Assembly (NCBI GenBank): GCA_034432595.1 | Contig: DAOUBT010000052.1 | Span: 131,210 to 195,209, forward strand | Origin: DAOTZR01 sp034432595 | GTDB lineage: Bacteria; Chloroflexota; Anaerolineae; B4-G1; SLSP01 | DNA length: 64,000 nucleotides | Direction of reading: 5' to 3' | Shown: one piece after another, positions 35,534-44,100 of the stretch | How positions within the stretch are numbered: the first letter of the stretch is position 1 | Layout: every line of letters starts with the position of its first letter | The notes under the pieces: model-generated | Told to the model about the DNA's origin: nothing | The model's database searches: none | What the model saw: only the letters and a program-made list of their open reading frames with translations | Translations under genes and position numbers: made by a program

Positions 35534-35560
35534 GGAAGGGGGCCTCGCGCGGCCCCTTCC
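35534..35560 (+). terminator. GC-rich hairpin after the ABC operon
   Basis: GGAAGGGGGCC pairs with GGCCCCTTCC (one bulged G) around TCGCGC. The following bases are TGGTTTGG, so termination is probably partial. Confidence 0.6.
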
Positions 35561-35610
35561 TGGTTTGGCGAAGGCTGGTAGGCTACCTTCTCAGGGTAGG
35601 CAAAGGGGAA

Positions 35611-35652
35611 AACACAACAGGTGGGAGGCTCAACTCCCACCTGTTGTTTTGT
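35611..35652. terminator. bidirectional terminator between ABC operon and thrS
   Basis: Perfect 13-bp stem CAACAGGTGGGAG/CTCCCACCTGTTG with a 6-nt loop. TTTTGTGTT follows on the plus strand and GTGTTTT on the minus strand, so it can end transcription from both sides. Confidence 0.9.
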
Positions 35653-35666
35653 GTTCCGGGGCTGAT

Positions 35667-37457
35667 TTATTCCAGTCCGTGTTCGGCGATGACTTTCTGG
35701 GCGTAGGCGATGAACGCCTCGACAGACATGGCGCCACGATTTTCACCGCTGCGCAGGCGCAGGGCCACCGAGTCTGTTTCAGCTTCCTTATCCCCCACCA
35801 CCAGCATGTAGGGTACTTTTTGCATCTGCGCCTCGCGGATTTTGGCATTCATGCGCGCGGATGAGGTGTCGGTCTTGACGCGCAAGTGCGCTTGCCGCAG
35901 ACGCGCTTCCACCTGTTTGGCGTATTCGATATGGCGATCGGCGATGGGGATGATGCGTGCCTGTTCCGGTGCCAGCCAGACGGGGAAGGCGCCGGCATAG
36001 TGCTCGACCAACACGCCGAAGAAGCGTTCCAGAGACCCCAGCAGGGCGCGGTGAATCATATAGGGGCGGTGCGCTTCACCATCATCACCAAAATAAGTCA
36101 TGTCGAAACGCTCCGGCAGGTTGAAATCAAACTGAATGGTGGTGCACTGCCAGGAACGGCCCAGGGCGTCTTTAATTTTGATGTCAATCTTGGGGCCGTA
36201 GAAAGCGCCGCCACCCTCATCCACATCGTAGTCCAGGCTTTCCGCTGCCAGGGCGCGCTTAAGCGCTTCCTGCGCCTTCTCCCAGCGTTCCGGTTCGCCC
36301 ACCGCCTTGGCAGGACGGGTGGAGAGGTACACGTCAAACTGCTCGAAGCCAAAGGCGCGCAACATGCGCAGGGAGAAGCGCAAAACGTTGAGGATTTCGT
36401 CCTCGACTTGCTCCGGCGTGCAGACGATGTGCGCATCGTCCTGCGTGAAGCCGCGCACCCGCATCAGGCCGTGCAAGACGCCACTGCGCTCGTAGCGGTA
36501 CACCGTGCCCAGCTCAGCCCAACGCAGGGGCAGGTCACGGTAGGAACGCAGTTGTGTTTTGTAGATCATGATGTGGAAGGGACAGTTCATGGGTTTGATG
36601 AAGTACTCCTGCCCATCCACGTCCATCGGCGCGTACATGTTCTCGCGATAGAAGCCTAAGTGGCCAGAGGTCTCCCACAGCCAGGCCTTGCCCATGTGCG
36701 GGGTGTAGACGAAATCGTACCCGCCTTCGATGTGCTGATCGCGCCAGAAATCTTCGATGGTCTTACGCACGATGGCGCCTTTGGGATGCCAGTAGGCCAG
36801 GCCCGGTCCCGCTTCCTCGTGGAAGGAAATCAGGTCAAGCTGCTTGATGAGGCGGCGATGGTCGCGCTTTTCCACTTCCTCGCGCCAGGCCAGATACGCT
36901 TGCAGCTCCTCCGGTGTTTCCCACAGCGTGCCGTAGATGCGTTGGAGCATGGGGCGGCGCTCATCCCCGCGCCAGTAGGCCCCGGCTACGGTGAGGAGTT
37001 TCACCGCGTCGGGATTGATCTCGCGGGAGTTGGTGACATGCGGCCCGCGGCACAGGTCCACAAACTTGCCGCTGGTGTAGATGGACAGTTTGGGCTGTGT
37101 GGTCTGTTCGCCGTATTCATCGGTGCCGCGCTGCAGGATGTCGTGAATCAGCTCAAGCTTGTAAGGCTGGTCGGCGAAGAGGCGCTCAGCTTCTTCGGGG
37201 CTGATTTCCTGATAGTTAAAGTCCAGCCCGGCGCGGATAAGTTCGCGCATGCGCGTTTCGATTTTTTCCAGGTCTTCCTGCGTCAGCGGACGCGGTAAAT
37301 CGAAGTCATAATAGAAACCATAATCAATGGGTGGGCCGATGGCGACTTTGGCCTCTGGAATATACTCCAGCACGGCGGCAGCCATCAGATGCGCGGCAGA
37401 GTGACGCTTACGGTAAAGCGGACTGGCCCGATACTCTTCTTCTGACATGGTTTTCAT
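35667..37457 (-). CDS. thrS: threonyl-tRNA synthetase lacking the TGS domain
   Basis: Class II synthetase charging tRNA-Thr and editing Ser-tRNA-Thr. 596 residues against about 640 in E. coli. The protein begins almost at the N2 editing domain (RHSAAHLMAAAVLEY with HxxxH, GFYYDF), followed by the catalytic domain (zinc-ligand cysteine in MNCPFHIMIYK, motif 2 AELGTVYRYERSGVLHGLMR, motif 3 HRALLGSLERFFGVLVEHY) and the anticodon-binding domain (VKTDTSSARMNAKIREAQ). The N-terminal TGS domain is missing. Start ATG 37457 with GAGGAGG upstream. Controlled by a T-box leader. Confidence 0.96.
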   Translation of the reverse strand: MKTMSEEEYRASPLYRKRHSAAHLMAAAVLEYIPEAKVAIGPPIDYGFYYDFDLPRPLTQEDLEKIETRMRELIRAGLDFNYQEISPEEAERLFADQPYKLELIHDILQRGTDEYGEQTTQPKLSIYTSGKFVDLCRGPHVTNSREINPDAVKLLTVAGAYWRGDERRPMLQRIYGTLWETPEELQAYLAWREEVEKRDHRRLIKQLDLISFHEEAGPGLAYWHPKGAIVRKTIEDFWRDQHIEGGYDFVYTPHMGKAWLWETSGHLGFYRENMYAPMDVDGQEYFIKPMNCPFHIMIYKTQLRSYRDLPLRWAELGTVYRYERSGVLHGLMRVRGFTQDDAHIVCTPEQVEDEILNVLRFSLRMLRAFGFEQFDVYLSTRPAKAVGEPERWEKAQEALKRALAAESLDYDVDEGGGAFYGPKIDIKIKDALGRSWQCTTIQFDFNLPERFDMTYFGDDGEAHRPYMIHRALLGSLERFFGVLVEHYAGAFPVWLAPEQARIIPIADRHIEYAKQVEARLRQAHLRVKTDTSSARMNAKIREAQMQKVPYMLVVGDKEAETDSVALRLRSGENRGAMSVEAFIAYAQKVIAEHGLE

Positions 37458-37731
37458 CCTGCACCTCCTCATAGCCTTAAAATAAAACGCCCCTCGCCCT
37501 TGGGGCGAGAGGCGCATCCTCCCGTGGTTCCACCCAAGTTCCTGACATCCATCAGGCCCTTGCAGCGCTAACGGGCTGACCCGGAGGCCTTTACTGGGCA
37601 GATGCCGTTCCAGGCCTCGCTCGCGGGGGGTTTTCACCGTTTTCCGGTGGAACAGGCTCTCAGTCCAGGACCTGTTCTCCCTGTCACCTTCCGGCGGTTA
37701 CTCGTCCCGCTCAACGCTTTGCGTATCAAGC
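37458..37731 (-). promoter_or_regulatory. T-box riboswitch controlling thrS
   Basis: The 270-nt leader has the T-box sequence GGGTGGAACCACGGG on the minus strand (37535-37521), followed by a terminator stem CGCCTCTCGCCC/GGGCGAGGGGCG (37514-37488) and TTTTATT (37487-37481). Upstream, ACGAGTAACC and CAGGGAGAAC fit the Stem I landmarks. A candidate threonine specifier ACC is at 37631-37629, which is an inference from position. Uncharged tRNA-Thr should stabilise the antiterminator and switch thrS on. Confidence 0.9.
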
Positions 37732-37738
37732 TTTTACT

Positions 37739-37766
37739 ATTATAGCGGCTTAATTCAGGGTGTCAA
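37739..37766 (-). promoter_or_regulatory. consensus promoter of the thrS leader
   Basis: Perfect TTGACA (37766-37761), 16-bp spacer and perfect TATAAT (37744-37739) on the minus strand. Transcription should start near 37731. Confidence 0.93.
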
Positions 37767-37843
37767 TGATCGAAAAGTGGCTAAGTGCGCCACACCAGCG
37801 GGCGGGGCGAGCGTCAGGTTGGAAAAGGTTCAGGTCCAGCTTC

Positions 37844-38098
37844 AAGGCCAGCCGGAGGTTGCGATACCCGGTCGCAAGGCCAGCCGGAGGCTGGTGATGC
37901 CCAGTCGCAAGGCCAGCCGAAGGCTGGCGATACCCGGTCGCAGGGCCAGCCGGAGGCTGGCGATACCCGGTCACAGGGCCAGCCGGAGGTTGGCGATACC
38001 CGGTCACAGGGCCAGCCGAAGGTTGGCGATGCCCGGTCGCAGGGCCAGCCGGAGGTTGGCGATACCCGGTCGCAAGGCCAGCCGAAGGTTGGCGATAC
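37844..38098. repeat. 33-bp hairpin tandem repeat, 8 copies
   Basis: Eight head-to-tail units of 33 bp (the first is 32, the last diverges at its end). Each contains GCCAGCC, a GGA or GAA loop, and GGCTGGC or GGTTGGC, which can fold into a 7-bp hairpin. The C-to-T changes turn a G-C pair into G-U, so folding is kept at RNA level. Because 33 is a multiple of three, long frames stay open on both strands, but these have no start/SD or codon character of genes. The rest of the gap 37767-38203 is featureless. Confidence 0.92.
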
Positions 38099-38203
38099 AG
38101 GGAGGGACCGTGGTGGCTACACCCGCTCATGGTTGAATCGTGATGGAACATGGGAGCTGGACAGGCCGGGAAATGGGGGCGATGGTTCGCCTGTGTGTCA
38201 CGT

Positions 38204-39001
38204 TCAAAACAACTCATCTAACAGGATGAAATACCTTATTTTATCCCAATCGGGTTCGAGATTCAGCGAATCGAAGAACAAGTTGAGATATGCCTCATCA
38301 TCTCCTATGTCATGGCGGATAGAACGAACACAAAAAGCAATGTCGTACCACAGATCTGCCTTTCCGCTTCTCCCCAAATCTATAAAACCACTGATGTGGT
38401 GGTCTGCGATAAATAGATTGCTATCCCCTAAATCACCGTGGGAAAAGACCCATGTTTCGCCCGGTTTATGGCTTTTGAGAAAGGTATACAACTCATGGGG
38501 ATCCGTAAAGGGCGTATCCTCTTCCCAATTTTCGGTATCTATGTCCGCCAGATTGTGCTGCAATAAATACTCTAATTCTCTCAGTCGCGTGTCTATATCG
38601 CTGACGAAAGGGCAATCCAAAAGACTGACGGATTGTAAAAGGGTGATCGCTTCGCTGTAAAGGCTGATCACCTTTTTGGGGTTACGCTCTCTTTGAGCAT
38701 ACGCGCACAGGCTTTCACCGACAAGCTCGCGCATCAGCAGGAAACTGCTGCCCTCGTATCGTTCAAAATGCAAAACCTCCGGAACGGGCAGTTTTCCTTT
38801 CAACCATACCATGACCTCTTTTTCACGTTCTACATCGTAAGTCGTCCCCTGATAAGCTTCGTCGGATATTTTCAAGTAAAGAGTCTCCCCAGGCCCTATG
38901 AGTTTATAGACGTGGGCGGGCGACTCCCCTACGGAGACGGGCACAACTTGATAATGCTTTATGAGCTGGCTTAATTGTCTGGAAAGTCTTGGCTTTGACA
39001 T
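38204..39001 (-). CDS. aminoglycoside 3'-phosphotransferase, APH(3')-III-like
   Basis: 265 residues, full length. The protein follows APH(3')-IIIa of Gram-positive cocci, as I remember it, almost motif for motif: VYKLIGPGETLYLKI, GTTYDVEREKEVMVWLKGKL, ENWEEDTPFTDP, the catalytic loop FSHGDLGDSNLF, the metal site GFIDLGRSGKADLWYDIAFC and the end FILLDELF. It would phosphorylate the 3'-hydroxyl of kanamycin-type drugs. The DNA is clearly more AT-rich than its neighbours and uses codons such as TTA, AAA and GAT that they avoid, which points to acquisition. SD is weak. A hairpin repeat array lies just downstream. Confidence 0.92.
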   Translation of the reverse strand: MSKPRLSRQLSQLIKHYQVVPVSVGESPAHVYKLIGPGETLYLKISDEAYQGTTYDVEREKEVMVWLKGKLPVPEVLHFERYEGSSFLLMRELVGESLCAYAQRERNPKKVISLYSEAITLLQSVSLLDCPFVSDIDTRLRELEYLLQHNLADIDTENWEEDTPFTDPHELYTFLKSHKPGETWVFSHGDLGDSNLFIADHHISGFIDLGRSGKADLWYDIAFCVRSIRHDIGDDEAYLNLFFDSLNLEPDWDKIRYFILLDELF

Positions 39002-39145
39002 GACATTCCCCAGGTCATAGACGTTGATTCACTGGCAACACGATACCATTCCACCAGACAATCAGGCGGACCAGACAGATAGTCTGAACACGTCAAAACA
39101 ACAGGTTGCAGTTCATGAGGCTCAAGGAGGAGCTACGTCGTGGCT

Positions 39146-39916
39146 TTATGGCTTTTCGTGGTTGATGTAACATACCAGGCCCTCGACAATGCCCTGGGCC
39201 ACGAGGTCTGGACGCCCGGTAAGAAACTCACGATCGTCAAGCATGAATCCAATTTCGATAATGGCAGCCGGGGTCGAGGGATCAATCTCATAGAAGGCAT
39301 GATAGCGCGTCATGTCATAAGTGACGGTGTTAGCGTCGAAGAGCAAGCCGGTGCGGTCAGCGTAGCGCGCACTCAGGCAGGCCACCAGGCGATTCTCCGC
39401 ATCGGGATTGTAGCTTGATTCCACACGCGCCACCTTAAAGCCCGTTTTGCCAGGATAGATGCAGGAATCGGTGTGAATCGAAAGCAACACATCGGCCTGA
39501 AAGCCATTCAGGCGCGGATCGAATTCCTCCAGCAACAACACATCCCACCCTTTGTTTTTGAGCTGTGCCACCACCCGCCGCGCCACATCCGTGTTAATGT
39601 CCACTTCTTGCAACCCATCCGGGCAAACCGCGCCGGGATCATTCTGTGCACCGGAATGGCCGGCAATCACGCCAACGCGCGTCACACTGCGTGTGGGCGT
39701 CGGCGGCACAGGCGTTGGCGTAGGCGTGGTGGGATGCAAATCAATAATGGCGGGGCCTGCCGTTGCAATGGGGGCAACGGAATCACTCTTCCCCGCCATG
39801 ATAATCGGAATCAAACCGGTAGGTACACCGGCAGCCACCACGAATGAGGCCAGAAGCAGGAAGCGCAGCACACGCGCTGCGGTCCACACATCGGCACTGC
39901 CACTCGTGTTCTTCAT
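39146..39916 (-). CDS. N-acetylmuramoyl-L-alanine amidase (Amidase_3), membrane-anchored
   Basis: 256 residues. One N-terminal hydrophobic segment (about 17-40) acts as signal or anchor, followed by a short TPTPTPVPPTP linker and the zinc amidase fold: VIAGHSGAQNDPGAVC with the first zinc histidine, GLQEVDINTDVARRV with the zinc glutamate, SIHTDSC with the second histidine and AAIIEIGFM with the catalytic glutamate. It should cleave the amide between MurNAc and the peptide stem. AAGGAG five bases before the ATG. It is the last gene of the minus-strand run and 9 nt after a hydrolase gene. Confidence 0.9.
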   Translation of the reverse strand: MKNTSGSADVWTAARVLRFLLLASFVVAAGVPTGLIPIIMAGKSDSVAPIATAGPAIIDLHPTTPTPTPVPPTPTRSVTRVGVIAGHSGAQNDPGAVCPDGLQEVDINTDVARRVVAQLKNKGWDVLLLEEFDPRLNGFQADVLLSIHTDSCIYPGKTGFKVARVESSYNPDAENRLVACLSARYADRTGLLFDANTVTYDMTRYHAFYEIDPSTPAAIIEIGFMLDDREFLTGRPDLVAQGIVEGLVCYINHEKP

Positions 39917-39925
39917 CGGGACTCC

Positions 39926-40714
39926 TTAGCGCATGCGACGGCGCCATTCCTCCTTGACTTGAATCGCTTCCCAGTTATCGCGGTGAATCATAAAGTCCCG
40001 CAGCAGACGGTTAAATTTGTTGGTATCCTCCAGCATCGGATAGTGTTGCGCTTCATCCAACGAGAAAGCATACACGTTATAATCGAGCGAGTCCAGCGTC
40101 GAGCGATCGGGGGGTTGAATAATCGGATCCTGTCCACCGTACAGCATCATCACGGGCAAATCAAGATTCTCTAAGGCTTCGGTCAAATCCACGTCCAGGG
40201 CGGTTTTCACGCTGCTCACCACCGCGCCAGCGTCGGTTTTGCCGGCTTCCAGAGCCACTTCCTGATAGCTGCTCAGTTTGCGCCCCAGGATGCGCGAGGC
40301 AGGGTTATCCCCCCCGCTGAAGGTGCTGAGCGTGCGCGCAATCTGCGAACCGACCAGGGGTGTACACACCGCCATCAGCAAGTCCACGCGCTCCGGATAT
40401 TGCGACGCGAACAGGCACGCCACCATGCCTCCCAGGCCATGGCCGATCATGGGAATCTTGCCGATACCCATCTGATCCATGAAGAGCGCTACCTGCTCCA
40501 CATAGCCCTTGAGGGAGTAGCGCGCGGGCACCTTATCCGAATCGCCGAAGCCCCAGAAATCCAGAGCATAAGCGCGGTACGAGGATGAAAGTTCCACCAT
40601 CGAAGGCACCCAATAGCGCCACGACCCCAGCCAGTCATGCAAGAACAGCAAGGGCTTGCCACGACCTAACGCCTCGTAATGTACCAGACTGCTTTCCAGG
40701 ATAATCGCACTCAT
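39926..40714 (-). CDS. alpha/beta-hydrolase (copy 1 of a paralogous pair)
   Basis: 262 residues. Oxyanion region LLFLHDWLGSWRYWVPS, nucleophile elbow MIGHGLGGMVA (note Gly-His-Gly: the usual nucleophile serine position reads glycine), acid MMLYGGQDPI and histidine DEAQHYPML. It is a close paralogue of the gene at 50031-50816, sharing VHYE..GRG.P, HDWLGSW.YW and the same length. The loss of the elbow serine suggests that this copy is catalytically altered or a binding protein. It lies between the single receiver gene and the amidase gene. Confidence 0.82.
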   Translation of the reverse strand: MSAIILESSLVHYEALGRGKPLLFLHDWLGSWRYWVPSMVELSSSYRAYALDFWGFGDSDKVPARYSLKGYVEQVALFMDQMGIGKIPMIGHGLGGMVACLFASQYPERVDLLMAVCTPLVGSQIARTLSTFSGGDNPASRILGRKLSSYQEVALEAGKTDAGAVVSSVKTALDVDLTEALENLDLPVMMLYGGQDPIIQPPDRSTLDSLDYNVYAFSLDEAQHYPMLEDTNKFNRLLRDFMIHRDNWEAIQVKEEWRRRMR

Positions 40715-40723
40715 ACGCCCCCC

Positions 40724-41104
40724 TTATGCTTTCCCGATCTGCTGGAGGATCGCCCGAACCTGCTCAACGAGGCCCTCAGGCTCAAACGGCTTGAGGATAT
40801 AGCCCAGGGCCCCCAATTCCTTACCTTCCAGGATTTCATCATCCTGGCCCTTGGCCGTGAGGAAAACCACCGGATAATGCGCGGTTGCCGGATTGTCCCG
40901 TAAGGCCCGGCAGGCCTGGAATCCCGTCATGCGCGGCATCCGCACATCCATCATGATAAGGTCGGGATTAACTTCCGGAGCTTTCTTTACGGCTTCTTCG
41001 CCATTGCCCACCGGAATCACCTCGTGTCCACCCACGATTTGAAGAATGAACACGATCAAATCCCGAATATCTCGTTCGTCTTCTGCTACCAGGATACGTG
41101 CCAT
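40724..41104 (-). CDS. single-domain response regulator
   Basis: 126 residues, receiver only: AEDERDI, phosphoacceptor in LIMMDVRMPRMTG, TAKGQDDEIL and lysine in YILKPFEP. AAGGAGCAGGT precedes the ATG. It lies 9 nt after the giant hybrid kinase gene, so it is a likely partner of that kinase. Confidence 0.93.
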   Translation of the reverse strand: MARILVAEDERDIRDLIVFILQIVGGHEVIPVGNGEEAVKKAPEVNPDLIMMDVRMPRMTGFQACRALRDNPATAHYPVVFLTAKGQDDEILEGKELGALGYILKPFEPEGLVEQVRAILQQIGKA

Positions 41105-41113
41105 ACCTGCTCC

Positions 41114-44100
41114 TTATTTAGCCTCTGCCTGTTCACCGCTGAGTAACAGGGTAATCTCTTGCGCCAAATCATCCGGCGTGAGCGCTCGCTCCTGCAGACG
41201 CCAGCCACCCAGCACCTCCAGGGTCTGGATGAGACCATCTTCCGCCGGGCCGCCATAGACCACCACCGGAATGCTGGCCGTGCGCGGGTCCTTGCGCAAT
41301 TGACGCATCAGCTTCTGGTCAGTTGCTTCCAGGAAGCTGTGGCTAACCAACAGCGCCGCCGGCATCAACTCCCGCGCCAACATCAAAGCGCGATCCTCGC
41401 GTGCTGTGGAACGCACCTGCAGGTGATGAGCGCGCAACGCGGTGCGCATCTGCATCAGGCTTTGCTCATCGTTATCCACCACCAGCACCAGGCTCTTTTG
41501 CGTGAGCACCCGGCTCAACGCCCCTAATAACTGCTCCTCGTTCAAAGGCTTGGTGAGATAAGCCGCCGCGCCCAGACGCAGGCCTCGCTCTTGATCCTGC
41601 ACAACGGAAAGGATGACCACCGGAATATCGCGCGTCTTCGGATCGAGCTTTAACTGTTCCAACACCTCGAAACCGTTGATGTCCGGTAGCCAGATATCCA
41701 GCGAAATCAACTGCGGTTGCTGTTGCCGCGCGATGGAAAGCGCCTCGGCTCCGGACGCGGTTATGAGCACCTGATACCCCGCGCGCTTGAGCATCAATTG
41801 CAGCAAATCGGCCACATCCGGATCATCTTCCACCACCAGAATCGTGGGCGCGCCAGGGGTTTCCACTTCTGCAGGCGCCTGCCCCATGTCCTCCAGCGGC
41901 TCCCCTTCGGCCAACGGCACGGTAAAGTAGAAGATGCTCCCTTCCCCGACTTCGCTTTCCACCCAGATCTGCCCGCCGTGCATTTGTACCAGCAGGGCGG
42001 CAATCGAAAGCCCCAAACCGGTGCCGGTCGTCTCACGCACGCCGGGGTCATCCACGCGGTAGAAGCGCTCAAAGACCTTGCGTTGATTTTCCGGCGAAAT
42101 GCCGATGCCGGTATCCTGTACAGCCACGTGCATCATACCGTGGCGCACATAGGCGTACACCGTAATCTCCCCGCCTTCGGGCGTATACTTATACGCATTG
42201 CCTACCAGGTTAGTCAGGATTTGGGTCAGCCGGGCCGGGTCGCCATACGCCTTGGGCAGTCCTGCCGGCACCAGGGCGCGGATGGTTTGCCCCTTCTCCT
42301 CGACATTGGGCATGATGGTCATCACCACCTGCTCAATCAATTCGTTCATATCCACCGGCTGACGTTCCAGCTTCACCTTGCCAGCCTCGATGCGCGAAAT
42401 ATCGAGCAGGTCGCTGACAAGATCAATAAGGCGCTCGGAATTGGATTTAACCACCTTCAGGAACTTGCGCTGCTGATCGTTCAACGGTCCCGGCGTGCCC
42501 ATGAGCAACAAATCCACGTAGGCCTTCACCGCCGTCATGGGCGTGCGCAGCTCGTGCGAGACCATGGAGACAAAATCGCTCTTGGCGCGGTCAGCCTGCA
42601 CCTCGGTCGTGATGTCGCGGAAGACCGAAACCAGCCCCAGGAACTCCTGCCCGGAGGAAATGACCGGCGAAAGATGGACGCTGATAAAGCGTTCGCCCAA
42701 TTCGATGCGCTGAGCCAGGAACTGCCCCGCATGGTGCGTTTCGGGCGATTCGCGCCACTGCTCGACATGCAACGCCCATTCCCGCGCCATGCTCCCGTAC
42801 AGCCCCACCATCTCGTCGAACATCCGTCCCAGGGCTTCCTCGCGCTTGATGCCCAGGATGCGCTCGGCTGCGGCGTTGAAAAGCACGACCCGACCGTTCG
42901 GATCGGTCACCAGCACGCCATCGGCAATGCCTTCCAGGATGGCGTGACTCTTTGCGGCTTCGATTTGCTGCGTGCGCAGCATCCCACCCAGACGTTCGGC
43001 CTGCTCGCGGATCAGGCGGTAGAGCTCGGCGTTGTTCAAGGCGTTGCCAAGCTGTACGGCTGCCGTCTCGACCAAACGCAAATCCATGTCATCGAAAGCC
43101 CCCACCTGCGAGGACTGCAAAATCAAAGCGCCGAACGCCTCTCCCCCGCCTCCCAGAATGGGGACGACAATGGCAGAGCGCGTCCCCATATCCTCCGGCA
43201 GAGAGGTCCAACGGTCATCCTTTTCCACATCCGATATCACCAGGGGAGACCGCCGTCCCATGACCCAGCCCACTACGCCTTCCTGCAAGCCCGCGGGGGC
43301 TGCCTGTCCACCCAGTGGGATGTGATAAGGATACCCAATCGAGGCGCGCAGCAGCAAACGCCCGGAAAGCGTATCCACCACGGCAATCAGGCCGCGCTCC
43401 GCCTGCACGCCATCGCGCAGGATAGAAAGAGTCTGATGCAGCACGCGGTCCACATCCAGGCTCGACACCAGCTCCGAAGCGATGCGGAAGAGCATTTCGG
43501 CGCGGTCGCGTTCGATTTGCAGCTCTTCGGTGCGTTCGGCCACGCGCGCCTCCATCTCGTGCGAGAAGCGCATCACCTCCTCGAACAGGCGCGCATTTTC
43601 CACCGCGATGGAGACCTGATCCGCCAATGCGGTCATGGTTGCCACATCTACCGGGGTCAAATCTCCCTTGACCTTGCGATCCGCTGTCAACACGCCGACA
43701 GCTCGCCCTTCCACCAGCAATGGGCACAGGATGGAGGACCCAATTTCAATCGGACCGGGTACAAAGCGCGGATCAGTCGTGACATCATCCAACACCAGCG
43801 GCATCCCACTATGCGCCACAGCGCCGACCAGTCCTTCTCCAGCACCGAAGCTCAGCCCTTCCAGCAATGCAACATCATAGCCAGAAGCGGCCAAAGGCAC
43901 AAAACGATGCGTGGCATGGTCCTCCATGAAGATGGTGGAGTAGTCATACCCCAGCATTTGCGTTACAGAAGTAACCACGGTGTTCAACACCTGATCCAGG
44001 TCGAGCTTGGCCGTAATCGAACGGTTCAGCTCGTTGAACAGGCGCAGGGTCGTCACCTGACGGCGCAGATCTTCTACCAGGCGGTTATTTTCAATGGCCA

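Noticed and set aside
37750..38217. Open reading frames on both strands through the 33-bp repeat
   Set aside because: The frames stay open only because the unit is a multiple of three and stop-free; proteins would be PPAG/QPE repeats with no SD, and the frames run through the thrS promoter.
38204..39145. Insertion sequence or integron carrying the phosphotransferase gene
   Set aside because: I found no transposase or integrase frame, no terminal inverted repeats and no attC-like site flanking the gene.
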